From assembly GCF_004364435.1 (NCBI RefSeq), contig NZ_SOCT01000003.1:434001-498000 (forward strand): a stretch of DNA of 64,000 nucleotides, read 5' to 3'. The translations under genes were made by a program, and so were the position numbers. The stretch comes from Pseudomonas sp. LP_7_YM (GTDB lineage: Bacteria > Pseudomonadota > Gammaproteobacteria > Pseudomonadales > Pseudomonadaceae). The notes under the pieces were generated by a model. The model worked only from the letters and a program-made list of their open reading frames with translations. It was not told the DNA's origin and did no database searches. Below, one piece after another: positions 51,362 through 59,794 of the stretch. Positions within the stretch are counted from its first letter, which is position 1. Each line of letters opens with the position of its first letter.

Positions 51362-52717
51362 ATGTCCGAGTCAACTCACGCACGCATTCCTGCTGCACCG
51401 CCAAGACAGCCCTTGCCACTGATGCAGCTGATCCTGGTGGGCCTGCAACACGTCCTGTTGATGTACGGAGGTGCCGTGGCGGTGCCGCTGATCATCGGCC
51501 AGGCCGCTGGCCTCTCCCGTGAAGAAATCGCCTTTCTGATCAACGCCGACCTGCTGGTGGCGGGTATTGCCACGGTCGTCCAGTCGCTGGGCGTCGGTCC
51601 TTTGGGCATTCGCATGCCAATCATGATGGGTGCCAGTTTCGCAGCGGTCGGCAGCATGGTCGCCATGGCGGGCATGCCCGGTGTGGGCCTGCCGGGGATC
51701 TTCGGAGCGACCATCGCCGCCGGTTTCTTCGGCATGCTGATTGCGCCGTTCATGTCGAAAGTGGTGCGTTTCTTCCCGCCACTGGTCACCGGCACCGTCA
51801 TCACCTCGATCGGCCTGTCGCTGTTCCCGGTGGCGGTGAACTGGGCGGGCGGCGGCAGCAAAGCCGTAATCTTCGGTGAGCCCCTGTACCTGGGCGTCGC
51901 AGCCCTGGTGCTGCTGACCATCCTGTTGATCAACCGCTTTATGCGCGGGTTCTGGGTCAACATTTCGGTGCTGATCGGCATGGCCCTGGGCTATATCCTT
52001 TCCGGCTTCGCCGGCATGGTCGACCTCAGCGGTCTGGCCCAGGCCGATTGGCTGAAATTGGTCACACCGCTGCATTTCGGCATGCCGCAATTCAGCCTCG
52101 CGCCCATCCTTTCCATGTGCCTGGTGGTGGTGATCATCTTCGTCGAGTCCACCGGGATGTTCCTGGCCCTGGGCAAGATCACCGATCGCGAGGTCACGCC
52201 GGGCATGCTCCGCCGCGGATTGTTGTGCGATGCGGCGGCCTCCTTTCTTGCAGGTTTCCTCAACACCTTCACACACTCCTCGTTCGCCCAGAACATCGGA
52301 CTGGTGCAGATGACCGGGGTGCGGTGCCGCTCGGTGACCATCGTCGCCGGAGGATTGCTGATTGTGCTGAGCCTGCTGCCAAAGGCTGCGTATCTGGTGG
52401 CGTCCATTCCACCCGCCGTGTTGGGCGGCGCAGCGATTGCGATGTTCGGGATGGTCGCGGCAACTGGCATCAAGATTCTGCAGGAAGCCGACATCTCCGA
52501 TCGCCGCAATCAACTGCTGGTGGCAGTCAGTATCGGCATGGGCCTGATTCCCGTGGTGCGGCAGGAATTCTTCAATCAGTTGCCGCACTGGATGGGACCG
52601 ATCACCCACAGCGGCATCGCCATGGCGACCTTGAGTGCCGTGTTGTTGAACCTGTTGTTCAACGTACTGGGCGGGGCGGAACGCGCCGCCATGGCAGGGC
52701 CAGCACACTCCCACTGA
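51362..52717 (+). CDS. NCS2 uracil/xanthine-type permease (urate or xanthine)
   Basis: Proton symporter of the nucleobase-ascorbate type, 451 residues with about fourteen helices. QHVLLMYGGAVAVPL, the family QNIGLVQMTGVRCRSV signature and FVESTGMFLALGKITDREVTP are visible. Placement directly behind puuD makes urate or xanthine the likely cargo. Start at 51362 follows a GAGG ribosome site. Confidence 0.92.
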   Translation: MSESTHARIPAAPPRQPLPLMQLILVGLQHVLLMYGGAVAVPLIIGQAAGLSREEIAFLINADLLVAGIATVVQSLGVGPLGIRMPIMMGASFAAVGSMVAMAGMPGVGLPGIFGATIAAGFFGMLIAPFMSKVVRFFPPLVTGTVITSIGLSLFPVAVNWAGGGSKAVIFGEPLYLGVAALVLLTILLINRFMRGFWVNISVLIGMALGYILSGFAGMVDLSGLAQADWLKLVTPLHFGMPQFSLAPILSMCLVVVIIFVESTGMFLALGKITDREVTPGMLRRGLLCDAAASFLAGFLNTFTHSSFAQNIGLVQMTGVRCRSVTIVAGGLLIVLSLLPKAAYLVASIPPAVLGGAAIAMFGMVAATGIKILQEADISDRRNQLLVAVSIGMGLIPVVRQEFFNQLPHWMGPITHSGIAMATLSAVLLNLLFNVLGGAERAAMAGPAHSH

Positions 52718-52725
52718 CAGCATTG

Positions 52726-52822
52726 CCCTGTTTTCGACGCGAGTGCTCTGTGGCAGAGCACTTGAGCGGGGCCGTGCGAGTCAGTATGCTCCGCCGCCGC
52801 CCGGCTGCAGCTCAAAACAGGG
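52726..52822 (+). other. Nested inverted repeats, possible structured RNA or processing site
   Basis: An outer pair CCCTGTTTT (52726-52734) and AAAACAGGG (52814-52822) encloses a perfect nine-base-pair hairpin AGTGCTCTG-TGG-CAGAGCACT (52742-52762). It lies just past the permease stop and ahead of the ompK promoter. It could stabilise the 3' end of the upstream message; no T tract for a terminator is present. Confidence 0.5.
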
Positions 52823-52962
52823 TCAACCGACCCTTGCGAATGTTCTAACCGAGCATACGCAGCCGGATCAGCGGCGGCACCCACGAAGTGGTTTGTAAAA
52901 AAATTCCCGAATCGACTGTTTTTCAAGCAGCCGGCGAGACTTTTTGTCTTTTTTAAAGGGAT

Positions 52963-52978
52963 TGGCGCAGCTCTTGCT
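52963..52978 (+). promoter_or_regulatory. Sigma-54 promoter upstream of the Tsx/OmpK channel
   Basis: TGGCGCAGCTCTTGCT matches TGGCACG-N4-TTGCW well, with GG and GC ten bases apart. It places the transcription start about 100 bases before the gene, consistent with NtrC-type nitrogen control. Confidence 0.6.
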
Positions 52979-53087
52979 ATCAACACAAAGCTGACCAATC
53001 AGACAAGTAATAAGCCACTAACAAAGGCGCCGAAACAGAGCGTCGATCATTAGGCAACAACGACTTTTTACCTTAGGGAGCAATCGC

Positions 53088-53876
53088 ATGAACCGTACAC
53101 TTTCCAGCCTGATGGCCGCAGGCAGCCTGTTCGCTGCCGCTCCGGCAATGTCCGGCGATCTGCTGCAGTGGCAGAGCAACAGCCTGACTTACCTCTACGG
53201 CAAGGACTTTGCCGTCAACCCGGAAATTCAGCAGACATTCACCTTCGAACATGCTGATGGCTGGAAATACGGCGATAACTTCCTGTTTGTCGATAACATC
53301 TTTTATAACGGCAAAAAAGATGCGGGCGTGGGCAATAACACGCTCTACGGCGAATTCTCCCCTCGCCTGTCGCTGGGCAAGATCTTCGATCAGAAGTTTG
53401 AATTAGGCCCGATTAAGGACGTATTGCTGGCGGGCACTTACGAATTTGGTGAAGGCGATGTCGAGTCTTACCTGATCGGCCCCGGTTTCGATCTGAGCAT
53501 CCCCGGTTTCGATTATTTCCAGCTCAACTTCTACAAGCGCTACAACGACGGTCACCGCGCAGGTTACGGCGCATGGCAGATCACGCCTGTCTGGTCCTAT
53601 ACCATTCCCGTCGGAAAATCCGACATCCTTATCGACGGTTACATGGACTGGGTGGTGGACAACAAACAGTCCAACACCAAAGGCGACTACCACTCCAACC
53701 TGCACTTCAACCCGCAGATCAAATATGACCTGGGCAAAGCATTGAATCTGCCTGATCGCCAACTGTATGTGGGTATCGAATATGACTACTGGACCAACAA
53801 GTACGGGATCGAAGACTCGCGCTACTTCGACACGGACCAAAACACCGCGAGTTTGTTGGTGAAGGTGTTCTTCTGA
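53088..53876 (+). CDS. Tsx/OmpK-family outer membrane channel
   Basis: Twelve-stranded outer-membrane channel for nucleosides, 262 residues. A signal peptide (about 1-22, ending APAMSG) is followed by LLQWQSNSLTYLYGKDF. The alternating beta-strand pattern ends in a C-terminal phenylalanine (VKVFF), as porins require. It lies behind the urate/xanthine permease, suggesting outer-membrane entry of purine compounds. A TAGGGAG ribosome site precedes the ATG. Confidence 0.92.
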   Translation: MNRTLSSLMAAGSLFAAAPAMSGDLLQWQSNSLTYLYGKDFAVNPEIQQTFTFEHADGWKYGDNFLFVDNIFYNGKKDAGVGNNTLYGEFSPRLSLGKIFDQKFELGPIKDVLLAGTYEFGEGDVESYLIGPGFDLSIPGFDYFQLNFYKRYNDGHRAGYGAWQITPVWSYTIPVGKSDILIDGYMDWVVDNKQSNTKGDYHSNLHFNPQIKYDLGKALNLPDRQLYVGIEYDYWTNKYGIEDSRYFDTDQNTASLLVKVFF

Positions 53877-53881
53877 TTCAA

Positions 53882-53907
53882 CGCGGCGTGTATGAAATGA
53901 CGCCGCG
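53882..53907 (+). terminator. GC-rich hairpin after the Tsx/OmpK gene
   Basis: CGCGGCGT and ACGCCGCG form a perfect eight-base-pair stem with a ten-base loop starting six bases after the stop. The T tract is missing, so it may be a 3' stabiliser rather than a true terminator. Confidence 0.45.
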
Positions 53908-53955
53908 CGACAGTTGCCTGACGGGTGCTCTATACCAGCACCTGTCTGTAAAACG

Positions 53956-54177
53956 CTACTGCCCTTCCCATGGCAAAGGCTTACCCGCGCGCACCCTGGC
54001 ATTGAGGGTACGCAGAAGGTCCAGAGGATCACGGTCTTTCATCGCGTGACTTTGCTCATCCACCCAGGTCATCACCTGCTGCCGATCCAGCGTCGGACGG
54101 CGATGAAGAATCTCGACCAGTTGTCGCTCACAATGTTGGGCATAGGCCACCACGCTGGAAAACAAAGGGCTGTTCAT
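53956..54177 (-). CDS. Small hypothetical protein
   Basis: Predicted 73-residue cytoplasmic protein starting MNSPLFSSVVAYAQHCERQL and rich in helix-forming residues, with a TLDRQQVMTWVDEQSHAM middle. A GAGG lies about 12 bases before the ATG. It is similar in style to short conserved Pseudomonas proteins of unknown role; no known motif was recognised. Confidence 0.55.
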   Translation of the reverse strand: MNSPLFSSVVAYAQHCERQLVEILHRRPTLDRQQVMTWVDEQSHAMKDRDPLDLLRTLNARVRAGKPLPWEGQ

Positions 54178-54400
54178 AAGCCGACACCTCGCCACCGAAT
54201 ACCTGATCAGGCCTTGAAAAGGCGCCACATGTTCCCGCCCCCATTGATGCCGGCACACAATAGCATTGGCACTCGTCCACGCTGTAGAGGGCGGCAGAGC
54301 GAACTCACAAAAAAGAGGAGGACTTTGCAGCAATCTTGAGCCTGTCGCGAGCCCGGTGCTAACATTCGCCACCGCCGAGCCGGCAAGGACATTCCGCTTT

Positions 54401-55009
54401 ATGAGCAACATCCGCGAGCGCAACAAAGAACTGATCCTGCGCGCAGCCAGTGAAGAATTCGCCGACAAAGGATTCGCCGCCAGCAAGACCAGCGATATCG
54501 CCGCCAAGGCCGGGCTGCCCAAGCCCAACGTCTACTACTACTTCAAGTCCAAGGAAAATCTGTACCGCGAGGTGCTCGAAAGCATCATCGAGCCCATCAT
54601 GCAGGCCTCGACACCGTTCAATCGCGACGGGGTACCGTCCGAAGTGCTGAGCAGCTATATCCGATCCAAGATTCGCATCTCGCGTGACCTGCCGTTTGCT
54701 TCCAAGGTATTCGCCAGCGAAATCATGCACGGCGCCCCGCACCTGACGCCCGAGCAGGTCGAACAGCTCAACGGCCAGGCGCGGCATAACATCGAATGCA
54801 TTCAGGGCTGGATCGATGACAGCTTGATCGCGCCGCTCGACCCCCATCACCTGATGTTCAGCATCTGGGCCGCGACCCAGACCTACGCCGATTTCGACTG
54901 GCAGATTTCCACGGTCACCGGCAAAACAAGGCTGGAGGACGCCGACTACGAGGCCGCCGCCCAGACCATCATTCGCCTGGTCCTCAAGGGGTGTGAGCCG
55001 GATCGCTGA
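54401..55009 (+). CDS. RutR-like TetR-family regulator
   Basis: Regulator of 202 residues with a TetR helix-turn-helix (TSDIAAKAGLPKPNVYYYFKSKENLY) and a C-terminal YcdC/RutR-type domain. APLDPHHLMFSIWAATQTYADFDWQ closely follows the E. coli RutR segment. RutR binds pyrimidine breakdown signals, so a link with the adjacent nucleobase genes is attractive, but the ligand here is unproven. The ATG at 54401 gives the usual N-terminus. Confidence 0.85.
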   Translation: MSNIRERNKELILRAASEEFADKGFAASKTSDIAAKAGLPKPNVYYYFKSKENLYREVLESIIEPIMQASTPFNRDGVPSEVLSSYIRSKIRISRDLPFASKVFASEIMHGAPHLTPEQVEQLNGQARHNIECIQGWIDDSLIAPLDPHHLMFSIWAATQTYADFDWQISTVTGKTRLEDADYEAAAQTIIRLVLKGCEPDR

Positions 55010-55018
55010 GCGCAGGGA

Positions 55019-55411
55019 TCAGGAGACCTTGACAGATTCCAGGGCCGCTTCGACGCCATCGATCAGCTGACCAAAAGTCCAGGGCTTGCGAATGAAAGTA
55101 ACCGGGTACGTAACGCCGGAGCTTTCAGGGGTCTCATGTCCTGACATGATCAGGATCGGAATCTGCGGCCAGGTTTCAGCCGAAAGGTTCGCCAGTTCGG
55201 CGCCATTCTTGCTGCCAGGCATCAGGATGTCCGTCAGCAGCAGCGATACGCCGTCAGCATGTTCATTGAGATACTTCTCAGCCTCGTCTGCATTTTCGAG
55301 CGCGTAGGTGGAAAAGCCCTCATCGCCGAGGATCTCGCAGACAAAATCACGAATGATTGGCTCATCCTCTACGACCAGGATCATTCCTTTCTGTTGCCCG
55401 TTTGCTGCCAT
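55019..55411 (-). CDS. Single-domain response regulator
   Basis: CheY-like receiver of 130 residues without an output domain. The acidic pair is in VVEDEP, the phosphorylated aspartate is Asp61 in LLLTDILMPG, and the conserved Thr/Ser and Lys are in ILIMSGH and FIRKPW. The ATG at 55411 starts just before the receiver fold. No sensor kinase is adjacent. The rsm-like RNA upstream on the same strand ends about 320 bases before it. Confidence 0.9.
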   Translation of the reverse strand: MAANGQQKGMILVVEDEPIIRDFVCEILGDEGFSTYALENADEAEKYLNEHADGVSLLLTDILMPGSKNGAELANLSAETWPQIPILIMSGHETPESSGVTYPVTFIRKPWTFGQLIDGVEAALESVKVS

Positions 55412-55730
55412 GTGCGCTACATCCACAGTAATTTTTCCTATTGCCTGCCCGGCCGGCCCTGTCCTGGACTCGGGTGCTATCGGTACTGTGAACGGCGCCA
55501 GCGCTGGAAATTCCATTTGGCGATAACATTTGATCGAAACGATTTTTTTCAGCCTTTTGATCGAACGATCCGGCACAGGAAGTGACGTCAGAGGCAGCCT
55601 TGCGAACAGGTAGAAAAGCACACTGGAGAACGGATATCCCTCGCCGTTGCGGCGATGGACCGGGGGCATGGGGCAAGACCGGGTAAGAGCGCTGTATGAC
55701 CAAACCTGCGCAGCGATTTCTGGCGGCAAT
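55412..55730. other. Gap between the response regulator and the Rsm-like RNA
   Basis: About 320 bases holding the response-regulator promoter on the minus strand. Short open frames occur but none is recognisable. Confidence 0.4.
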
Positions 55731-55754
55731 AAAAAAACCCGCCGAAGCGGGTTT
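55731..55754 (-). terminator. Terminator of the Rsm-like RNA
   Basis: Minus-strand AAACCCGC-TTCG-GCGGGTTT followed by a T run, a strong Rho-independent terminator of the form common behind Pseudomonas small RNAs. Confidence 0.92.
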
Positions 55755-55846
55755 GTGCAAGACCGTCCAACGTCCTGTCGGCAGCCAATACCTTGGCAAC
55801 GGTCGATCGTCCCTGATCCTGCAGCGATCCGTTGCTGCAGTTGATG
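55731..55846 (-). ncRNA. Rsm-family regulatory RNA (RsmX/Y/Z type)
   Basis: A roughly 115-base minus-strand transcript can sequester RsmA/CsrA. Three stem-loops expose GGA: CTGCAGC-AACGGATC-GCTGCAG (55840-55819), GATC-AGGGAC-GATC (55818-55805) and CCGAC-AGGAC-GTTGG (55781-55767), plus further GGA in linkers. It ends in a strong terminator. A TTAAAG -10-like element lies near 55858-55853 and a GacA-type upstream site at 55918-55901. Loops of the A-N-GGA-N form are the RsmA-binding signature. Which paralogue (RsmX, Y or Z) it is cannot be fixed here, though length and UAS position resemble RsmY. The 5' end is inferred. Confidence 0.8.
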
Positions 55847-55900
55847 GGTCTACTTTAACGCGCAAACTGGATCCAATCTAGAGTCAAACTCTCCACTTCG

Positions 55901-55918
55901 TGTAAGCCTTTGGCTATA
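55901..55918 (-). promoter_or_regulatory. GacA-type upstream activating site
   Basis: Minus-strand TATAGC-CAAAGG-CTTACA matches the TGTAAG-N6-CTTACA element with a perfect right half and a weak left half. It would lie at about -72 to -55 from the inferred start, where GacA binds in known rsm genes. Confidence 0.6.
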
Positions 55919-56143
55919 GGCCGGTAAAAAACCGGCGTCATCTTTCGCACGCGCCCAGGGCAAACGCCTGACCAAAGTCCGAGGCGGAATTAACCTGCGC
56001 CACCCTCAGGTTTACTCATTCTGCGCCGAGAAGCTGTAAGGCCTGAGCGTCTGCGAGATTCAGGGCTAGAGTAGATTGCGCAGTCACGAGCGTCGGCAGC
56101 CGAAACGGATTGCGTCAAAAGAACAATGAATGGAGTGACGGTC

Positions 56144-57775
56144 ATGAAGATGCGCAATTTTTCGATCAGTCGGCGTTTGTGGCTGATCCTCATCGTCGCT
56201 GTATTGATGTTGTTCACGCTGGCTGCGGCCATGCTCAAGCAAATCCACGACGACCTCTATGAGGGCAAGGCGCAGAAGACCATGCACGTGGTGCAGACGG
56301 CCAGCGGCCTGCTTGATTACTACCATGGGCTGGAAACGGGAGGCACGCTGACTCGGGAGCAGGCTCAACGACAGGCGATGGATGCCATTCGCGGCCTGCG
56401 CTACAACCAGACCGACTATTTCTGGATCAACGATCTGCGCCCGGTGATGATCATGCACCCGGCCAACCCCAAGTTGGTGGGTCAGGATCTGTCAGGTATC
56501 AAGGACCCCGACGGCTTCCAGGTCTTCAATGAAATCGTCGCCGTGGCCAAGGCCAAGGGCGCCGGGCTGGTCAACTATCGCTGGCCGAAGCCGGGGGCCA
56601 GCGAAGCGGTGCAGAAAACCTCGTATGTGACCCTGTTCGAGCCGTGGGGCTGGATCATCGGTTCGGGCGTGTATATCGATGACGTGCAGGCCGAGTTCCG
56701 CCAACAGGTGATCAAGGCCGTGTCGATCAGCCTTGGCATCATCCTCCTGATGGCGGTTTTGCTGACAGGCATCGGACGCAGCATTACCGGCCCACTGAAA
56801 GCCACGGTGGAGGCCATGGCCAACATTGCCAGTGGCGAAAGTGATCTGACACGCAGCCTCAACACCGACGGGCGCGACGAAATCACACGGCTGGCCACTC
56901 ATTTCAACGCCTTCACTGCCAAACTGCGCCGCGTGGTTGCCGAGTTGCAATCGTCTGCGGTCGGCTTGGGGCAGGCTTCCAGCGAGCTGGGCAGTAACGC
57001 CGTACAGGCCCAGGAGCGCAGCCAGCAACAATCGCTGCAGATGGAACAGGTGGCAACGGCGGTTCATGAAGTCACCTACGGCGTGCAGGAGGTGGCAAAG
57101 AATGCCGAGCATGCTGCCAGTGAAATGCGCAACGCCGAATCCCAGGCGCAGCAGGGTCAAGCCAACATCGACAGCAGCCTGAAGCAGATCGACCAACTGT
57201 CAGGCACCATCGATCAGGCGGTGGACGTGATCCGCACCCTGGCCAGTGAAACCACACAGATAGGCGGGGTTTTGGAAGTCATCAGCTCCATTGCCGAGCA
57301 GACCAACCTTCTGGCCTTGAACGCCGCCATCGAAGCCGCGCGGGCGGGGGACCAGGGGCGCGGCTTTGCGGTGGTGGCCGACGAAGTCAGGCTGCTCGCA
57401 CAGCGTACGCAAAAATCCACCGCCGAAATTCAGACGATGATCGACCGCCTGCAAAGCCATTCCGATGCAGCCGTGAAGGTTATTGGAGAAAGCAGCCGGT
57501 CGTCGCAGCTGACCATCGAACAGGCCAATCTGGCAGGCCAGAGCCTGACCTCCATCAGTCGGGCATTGCGCAATCTCAACGGGCTGAATGCATCCATCGC
57601 TAGTGCCACGCTGCAACAATCCCATGTCGTCGAGGACATCAATCAGAACGTCACTCAGGCCGCGCAGCTGTCACAAAGCACGGCAGTGGCTGCTGAGCAG
57701 TCCAGCGCGGCAAGCGAGCAACTGAAAAGACTTAGCGAGCAATTGAACGGGTTGTTGCGGCAGTTCAAGGTCTAG
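56144..57775 (+). CDS. Methyl-accepting chemotaxis protein with Cache domain
   Basis: Transmembrane chemoreceptor of 543 residues: first helix (about 10-30), a periplasmic single-Cache domain with [21 protein letters not shown] and [22 protein letters not shown], a second helix (about 188-212), HAMP, and a cytoplasmic signalling hairpin with the invariant [20 protein letters not shown] tip. The ATG at 56144 follows GGAG; 56126 is an in-frame alternative. The ligand is unknown; carboxylates are common for this Cache type. Confidence 0.93.
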   Translation: MKMRNFSISRRLWLILIVAVLMLFTLAAAMLKQIHDDLYEGKAQKTMHVVQTASGLLDYYHGLETGGTLTREQAQRQAMDAIRGLRYNQTDYFWINDLRPVMIMHPANPKLVGQDLSGIKDPDGFQVFNEIVAVAKAKGAGLVNYRWPKPGASEAVQKTSYVTLFEPWGWIIGSGVYIDDVQAEFRQQVIKAVSISLGIILLMAVLLTGIGRSITGPLKATVEAMANIASGESDLTRSLNTDGRDEITRLATHFNAFTAKLRRVVAELQSSAVGLGQASSELGSNAVQAQERSQQQSLQMEQVATAVHEVTYGVQEVAKNAEHAASEMRNAESQAQQGQANIDSSLKQIDQLSGTIDQAVDVIRTLASETTQIGGVLEVISSIAEQTNLLALNAAIEAARAGDQGRGFAVVADEVRLLAQRTQKSTAEIQTMIDRLQSHSDAAVKVIGESSRSSQLTIEQANLAGQSLTSISRALRNLNGLNASIASATLQQSHVVEDINQNVTQAAQLSQSTAVAAEQSSAASEQLKRLSEQLNGLLRQFKV

Positions 57776-57862
57776 AAGGCCATTGCCTGAGCCCTTGGGG
57801 TCGGTTGACCGGCTCCTCCAACAGCAAAAGTGATATTGCTCACCTTCAAGAGTTCGGCCATT

Positions 57863-57872
57863 ATGTATACAA
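57863..57872. promoter_or_regulatory. ATGTATACAA site upstream of the urea transporter
   Basis: One mismatch from TTGTATACAA within TTATGTATACAATAA, 25 bases before the start codon, where binding would block transcription. It extends the proposed purine/ureide regulon to urea transport. Confidence 0.5.
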
Positions 57873-57896
57873 TAAAAATAGATATTGAATACATAT

Positions 57897-58781
57897 ATGT
57901 CTTTTCTTCGCCCTCCCCCCGCTTCTTATTGCCAAGACTGGCCCGAAGCCCTGCTCAACGGGTTCAGCCAGGTTCTGCTGCAGCTCAGCCCTTTATGCGG
58001 GCTGTTTTGCCTGCTGGCGATTCTCATCAGCGCGCCTGCCTCTCTTGGCGGCGCCCTGCTCGGTGCCGTGTCGGGCCTGCTGACCGCGCAGCGGCGCGGT
58101 TATCCCAAGGCTGAACGCCAGTCGGGTGTTTACAGCTACAACGGCGTGCTGCTGGGCCTTTTGATCTGTTACCGATTTGAGTGGTCACCCCTGTTGCCAC
58201 TGCTGATCATCGCCTGCAGCGGCCTCAGCGCCATGCTGATGCACGCCTGGTTGCAGCGCACGCCTGGGGTTTCGTGCCTGAACGCCTATACGGCACCCTT
58301 TGTTCTGTTCAGCTGGGTTTTGCTGATCTTTGCCGCTCCACTGCCCGGCATGCGCGTCGCCGACGGTGACCTGATCCAGGCATTGTCGCTGGGCCTGGGA
58401 CAGGTGTTTCTGCTGGACCATCCGTTGGCGGGCGTGCTGATTGGTATCGGTCTGTTACTCGCTAACCGTACGGCGGCCCTGTGGGCCGCGGTGGGCTGCG
58501 CCAGTGGTGTCGCGTTCGCCCTGTGGCAGCAGGAGAACAATCTGGCGCTGCTTGGCCTGTCCGGCTACAACCCGGCACTGGCCGCGCTGGCGTTCAGTCA
58601 CGCGCGCTACAAACCGTGGCTGCCGGGCATCGCTATCGTCCTGGCGATCATTCTGCAACCCGGTTTCGCCGAGTTGGGTCTGGCGACGCTGACCGCGCCG
58701 TTCATCCTGGCGTGTTGGCTGGTGCAGGCCGGCGATCGCCTTTTGCAGCAATCGATCAACGATCAGCGGTTGCGCTCCTGA
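57897..58781 (+). CDS. Urea transporter
   Basis: Inner-membrane urea channel of the UT family, 294 residues with about ten helices in two homologous halves. The LLNGFSQVLLQ and SYNGVLLGLLI stretches are typical of the first half and LGLSGYNPALAALAF of the second. Urea is released by allantoicase and ureidoglycolate lyase, so it could export or recapture it. The ATG at 57897 is preceded by an AT-rich leader holding a candidate operator and lacks a strong ribosome site. No urease gene is in the window. Confidence 0.88.
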   Translation: MSFLRPPPASYCQDWPEALLNGFSQVLLQLSPLCGLFCLLAILISAPASLGGALLGAVSGLLTAQRRGYPKAERQSGVYSYNGVLLGLLICYRFEWSPLLPLLIIACSGLSAMLMHAWLQRTPGVSCLNAYTAPFVLFSWVLLIFAAPLPGMRVADGDLIQALSLGLGQVFLLDHPLAGVLIGIGLLLANRTAALWAAVGCASGVAFALWQQENNLALLGLSGYNPALAALAFSHARYKPWLPGIAIVLAIILQPGFAELGLATLTAPFILACWLVQAGDRLLQQSINDQRLRS

Positions 58782-58826
58782 GCGGTTTGTCACAGGCTCT
58801 GGCGATCTTGCAATCGGAACTGCCCC

Positions 58827-59684
58827 ATGGACACCAACACCCGCTGGCGCGAACAGCTGCGCATTATCATTTTCCAAAGTGACACCAAACCCGGCCGACG
58901 CTTCGACAAGATCCTGCTGGTGATCATTCTCTGCAGCCTGCTGGTGGCAATCATCGACAGTATCGAGCCTGTGCATCGCCAGTATGCCGATCTGTTTGCC
59001 TGGATCGAGTGGGGCCTTACCTTCATCTTCGCCGTCGAATACATCCTGCGCCTGTACTGCTCACCGAAACCGCTGAAATACGCGTTCAGTTTCTATGGGC
59101 TGATTGACCTGCTGGCCATCGTGCCGGGGATCCTGGCGATCTATTACAGCGATGCGCAGTACCTGTTGATCGTACGCGTGGTGCGGATGCTGCGAATCTT
59201 CCGCGTGCTCAAGCTGAGCCCCTATCTGAAACAGGCCAATTACCTGCTGGCGGCCCTGCAAGGCAGCAAGCAGAAGATCATCGTCTTTCTGGTCACGGTG
59301 TCCACCCTGGTGACGGTGTTCGGCACGCTGATGTATGTCGTCGAAGGCCCGCAGCACGGCTTCACCAGCATCCCGAAAGGCATCTATTGGGCGGTGGTCA
59401 CGCTGACCACAGTCGGTTTCGGCGACATCGTGCCCAAAACGCCCCTTGGCCAGATTCTCTCGTCGCTGGTGATGATTACCGGTTACTCGATCATTGCCGT
59501 ACCCACCGGAATTTTTACCGCAGAACTGGCCAATGCCATGCGTGGTGATCAGTTGCAGCACGACTGCCCGATATGCGCTAAAAACAGCCACGAGCACAGT
59601 GCGGCATTTTGCTCTCGCTGCGGCAATGCGTTGTTCTCAAAAATCGATTCCCAGGCGTCGTCCGGGCCTTGCGGAAAAGTATAA
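58827..59684 (+). CDS. Voltage-gated-type potassium channel with zinc ribbon
   Basis: Six-helix ion channel of 285 residues. S4 is charged (RVVRMLRIFRVLKL), and the pore carries the selectivity motif TTVGFGD at about residues 193-199. After S6 (IITGYSIIAVPTGIFTAEL) a short tail has CPICAKNSHEHSAAFCSRCG, a four-cysteine zinc-ribbon pattern that is not part of the classic channel core. It could sense metal or redox state; this is inference. It lies 45 bases behind the urea transporter. Confidence 0.9.
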   Translation: MDTNTRWREQLRIIIFQSDTKPGRRFDKILLVIILCSLLVAIIDSIEPVHRQYADLFAWIEWGLTFIFAVEYILRLYCSPKPLKYAFSFYGLIDLLAIVPGILAIYYSDAQYLLIVRVVRMLRIFRVLKLSPYLKQANYLLAALQGSKQKIIVFLVTVSTLVTVFGTLMYVVEGPQHGFTSIPKGIYWAVVTLTTVGFGDIVPKTPLGQILSSLVMITGYSIIAVPTGIFTAELANAMRGDQLQHDCPICAKNSHEHSAAFCSRCGNALFSKIDSQASSGPCGKV

Positions 59685-59794
59685 GTACAGACGGTTTTAA
59701 TCTATAAGCGCATGGGGGGTTTTCGTTATAGTCGCGGCCATTAGCCAGCTCTTTTCATCCAAAAATGGCCTCCACACGACAAAGGAATCTCGCA

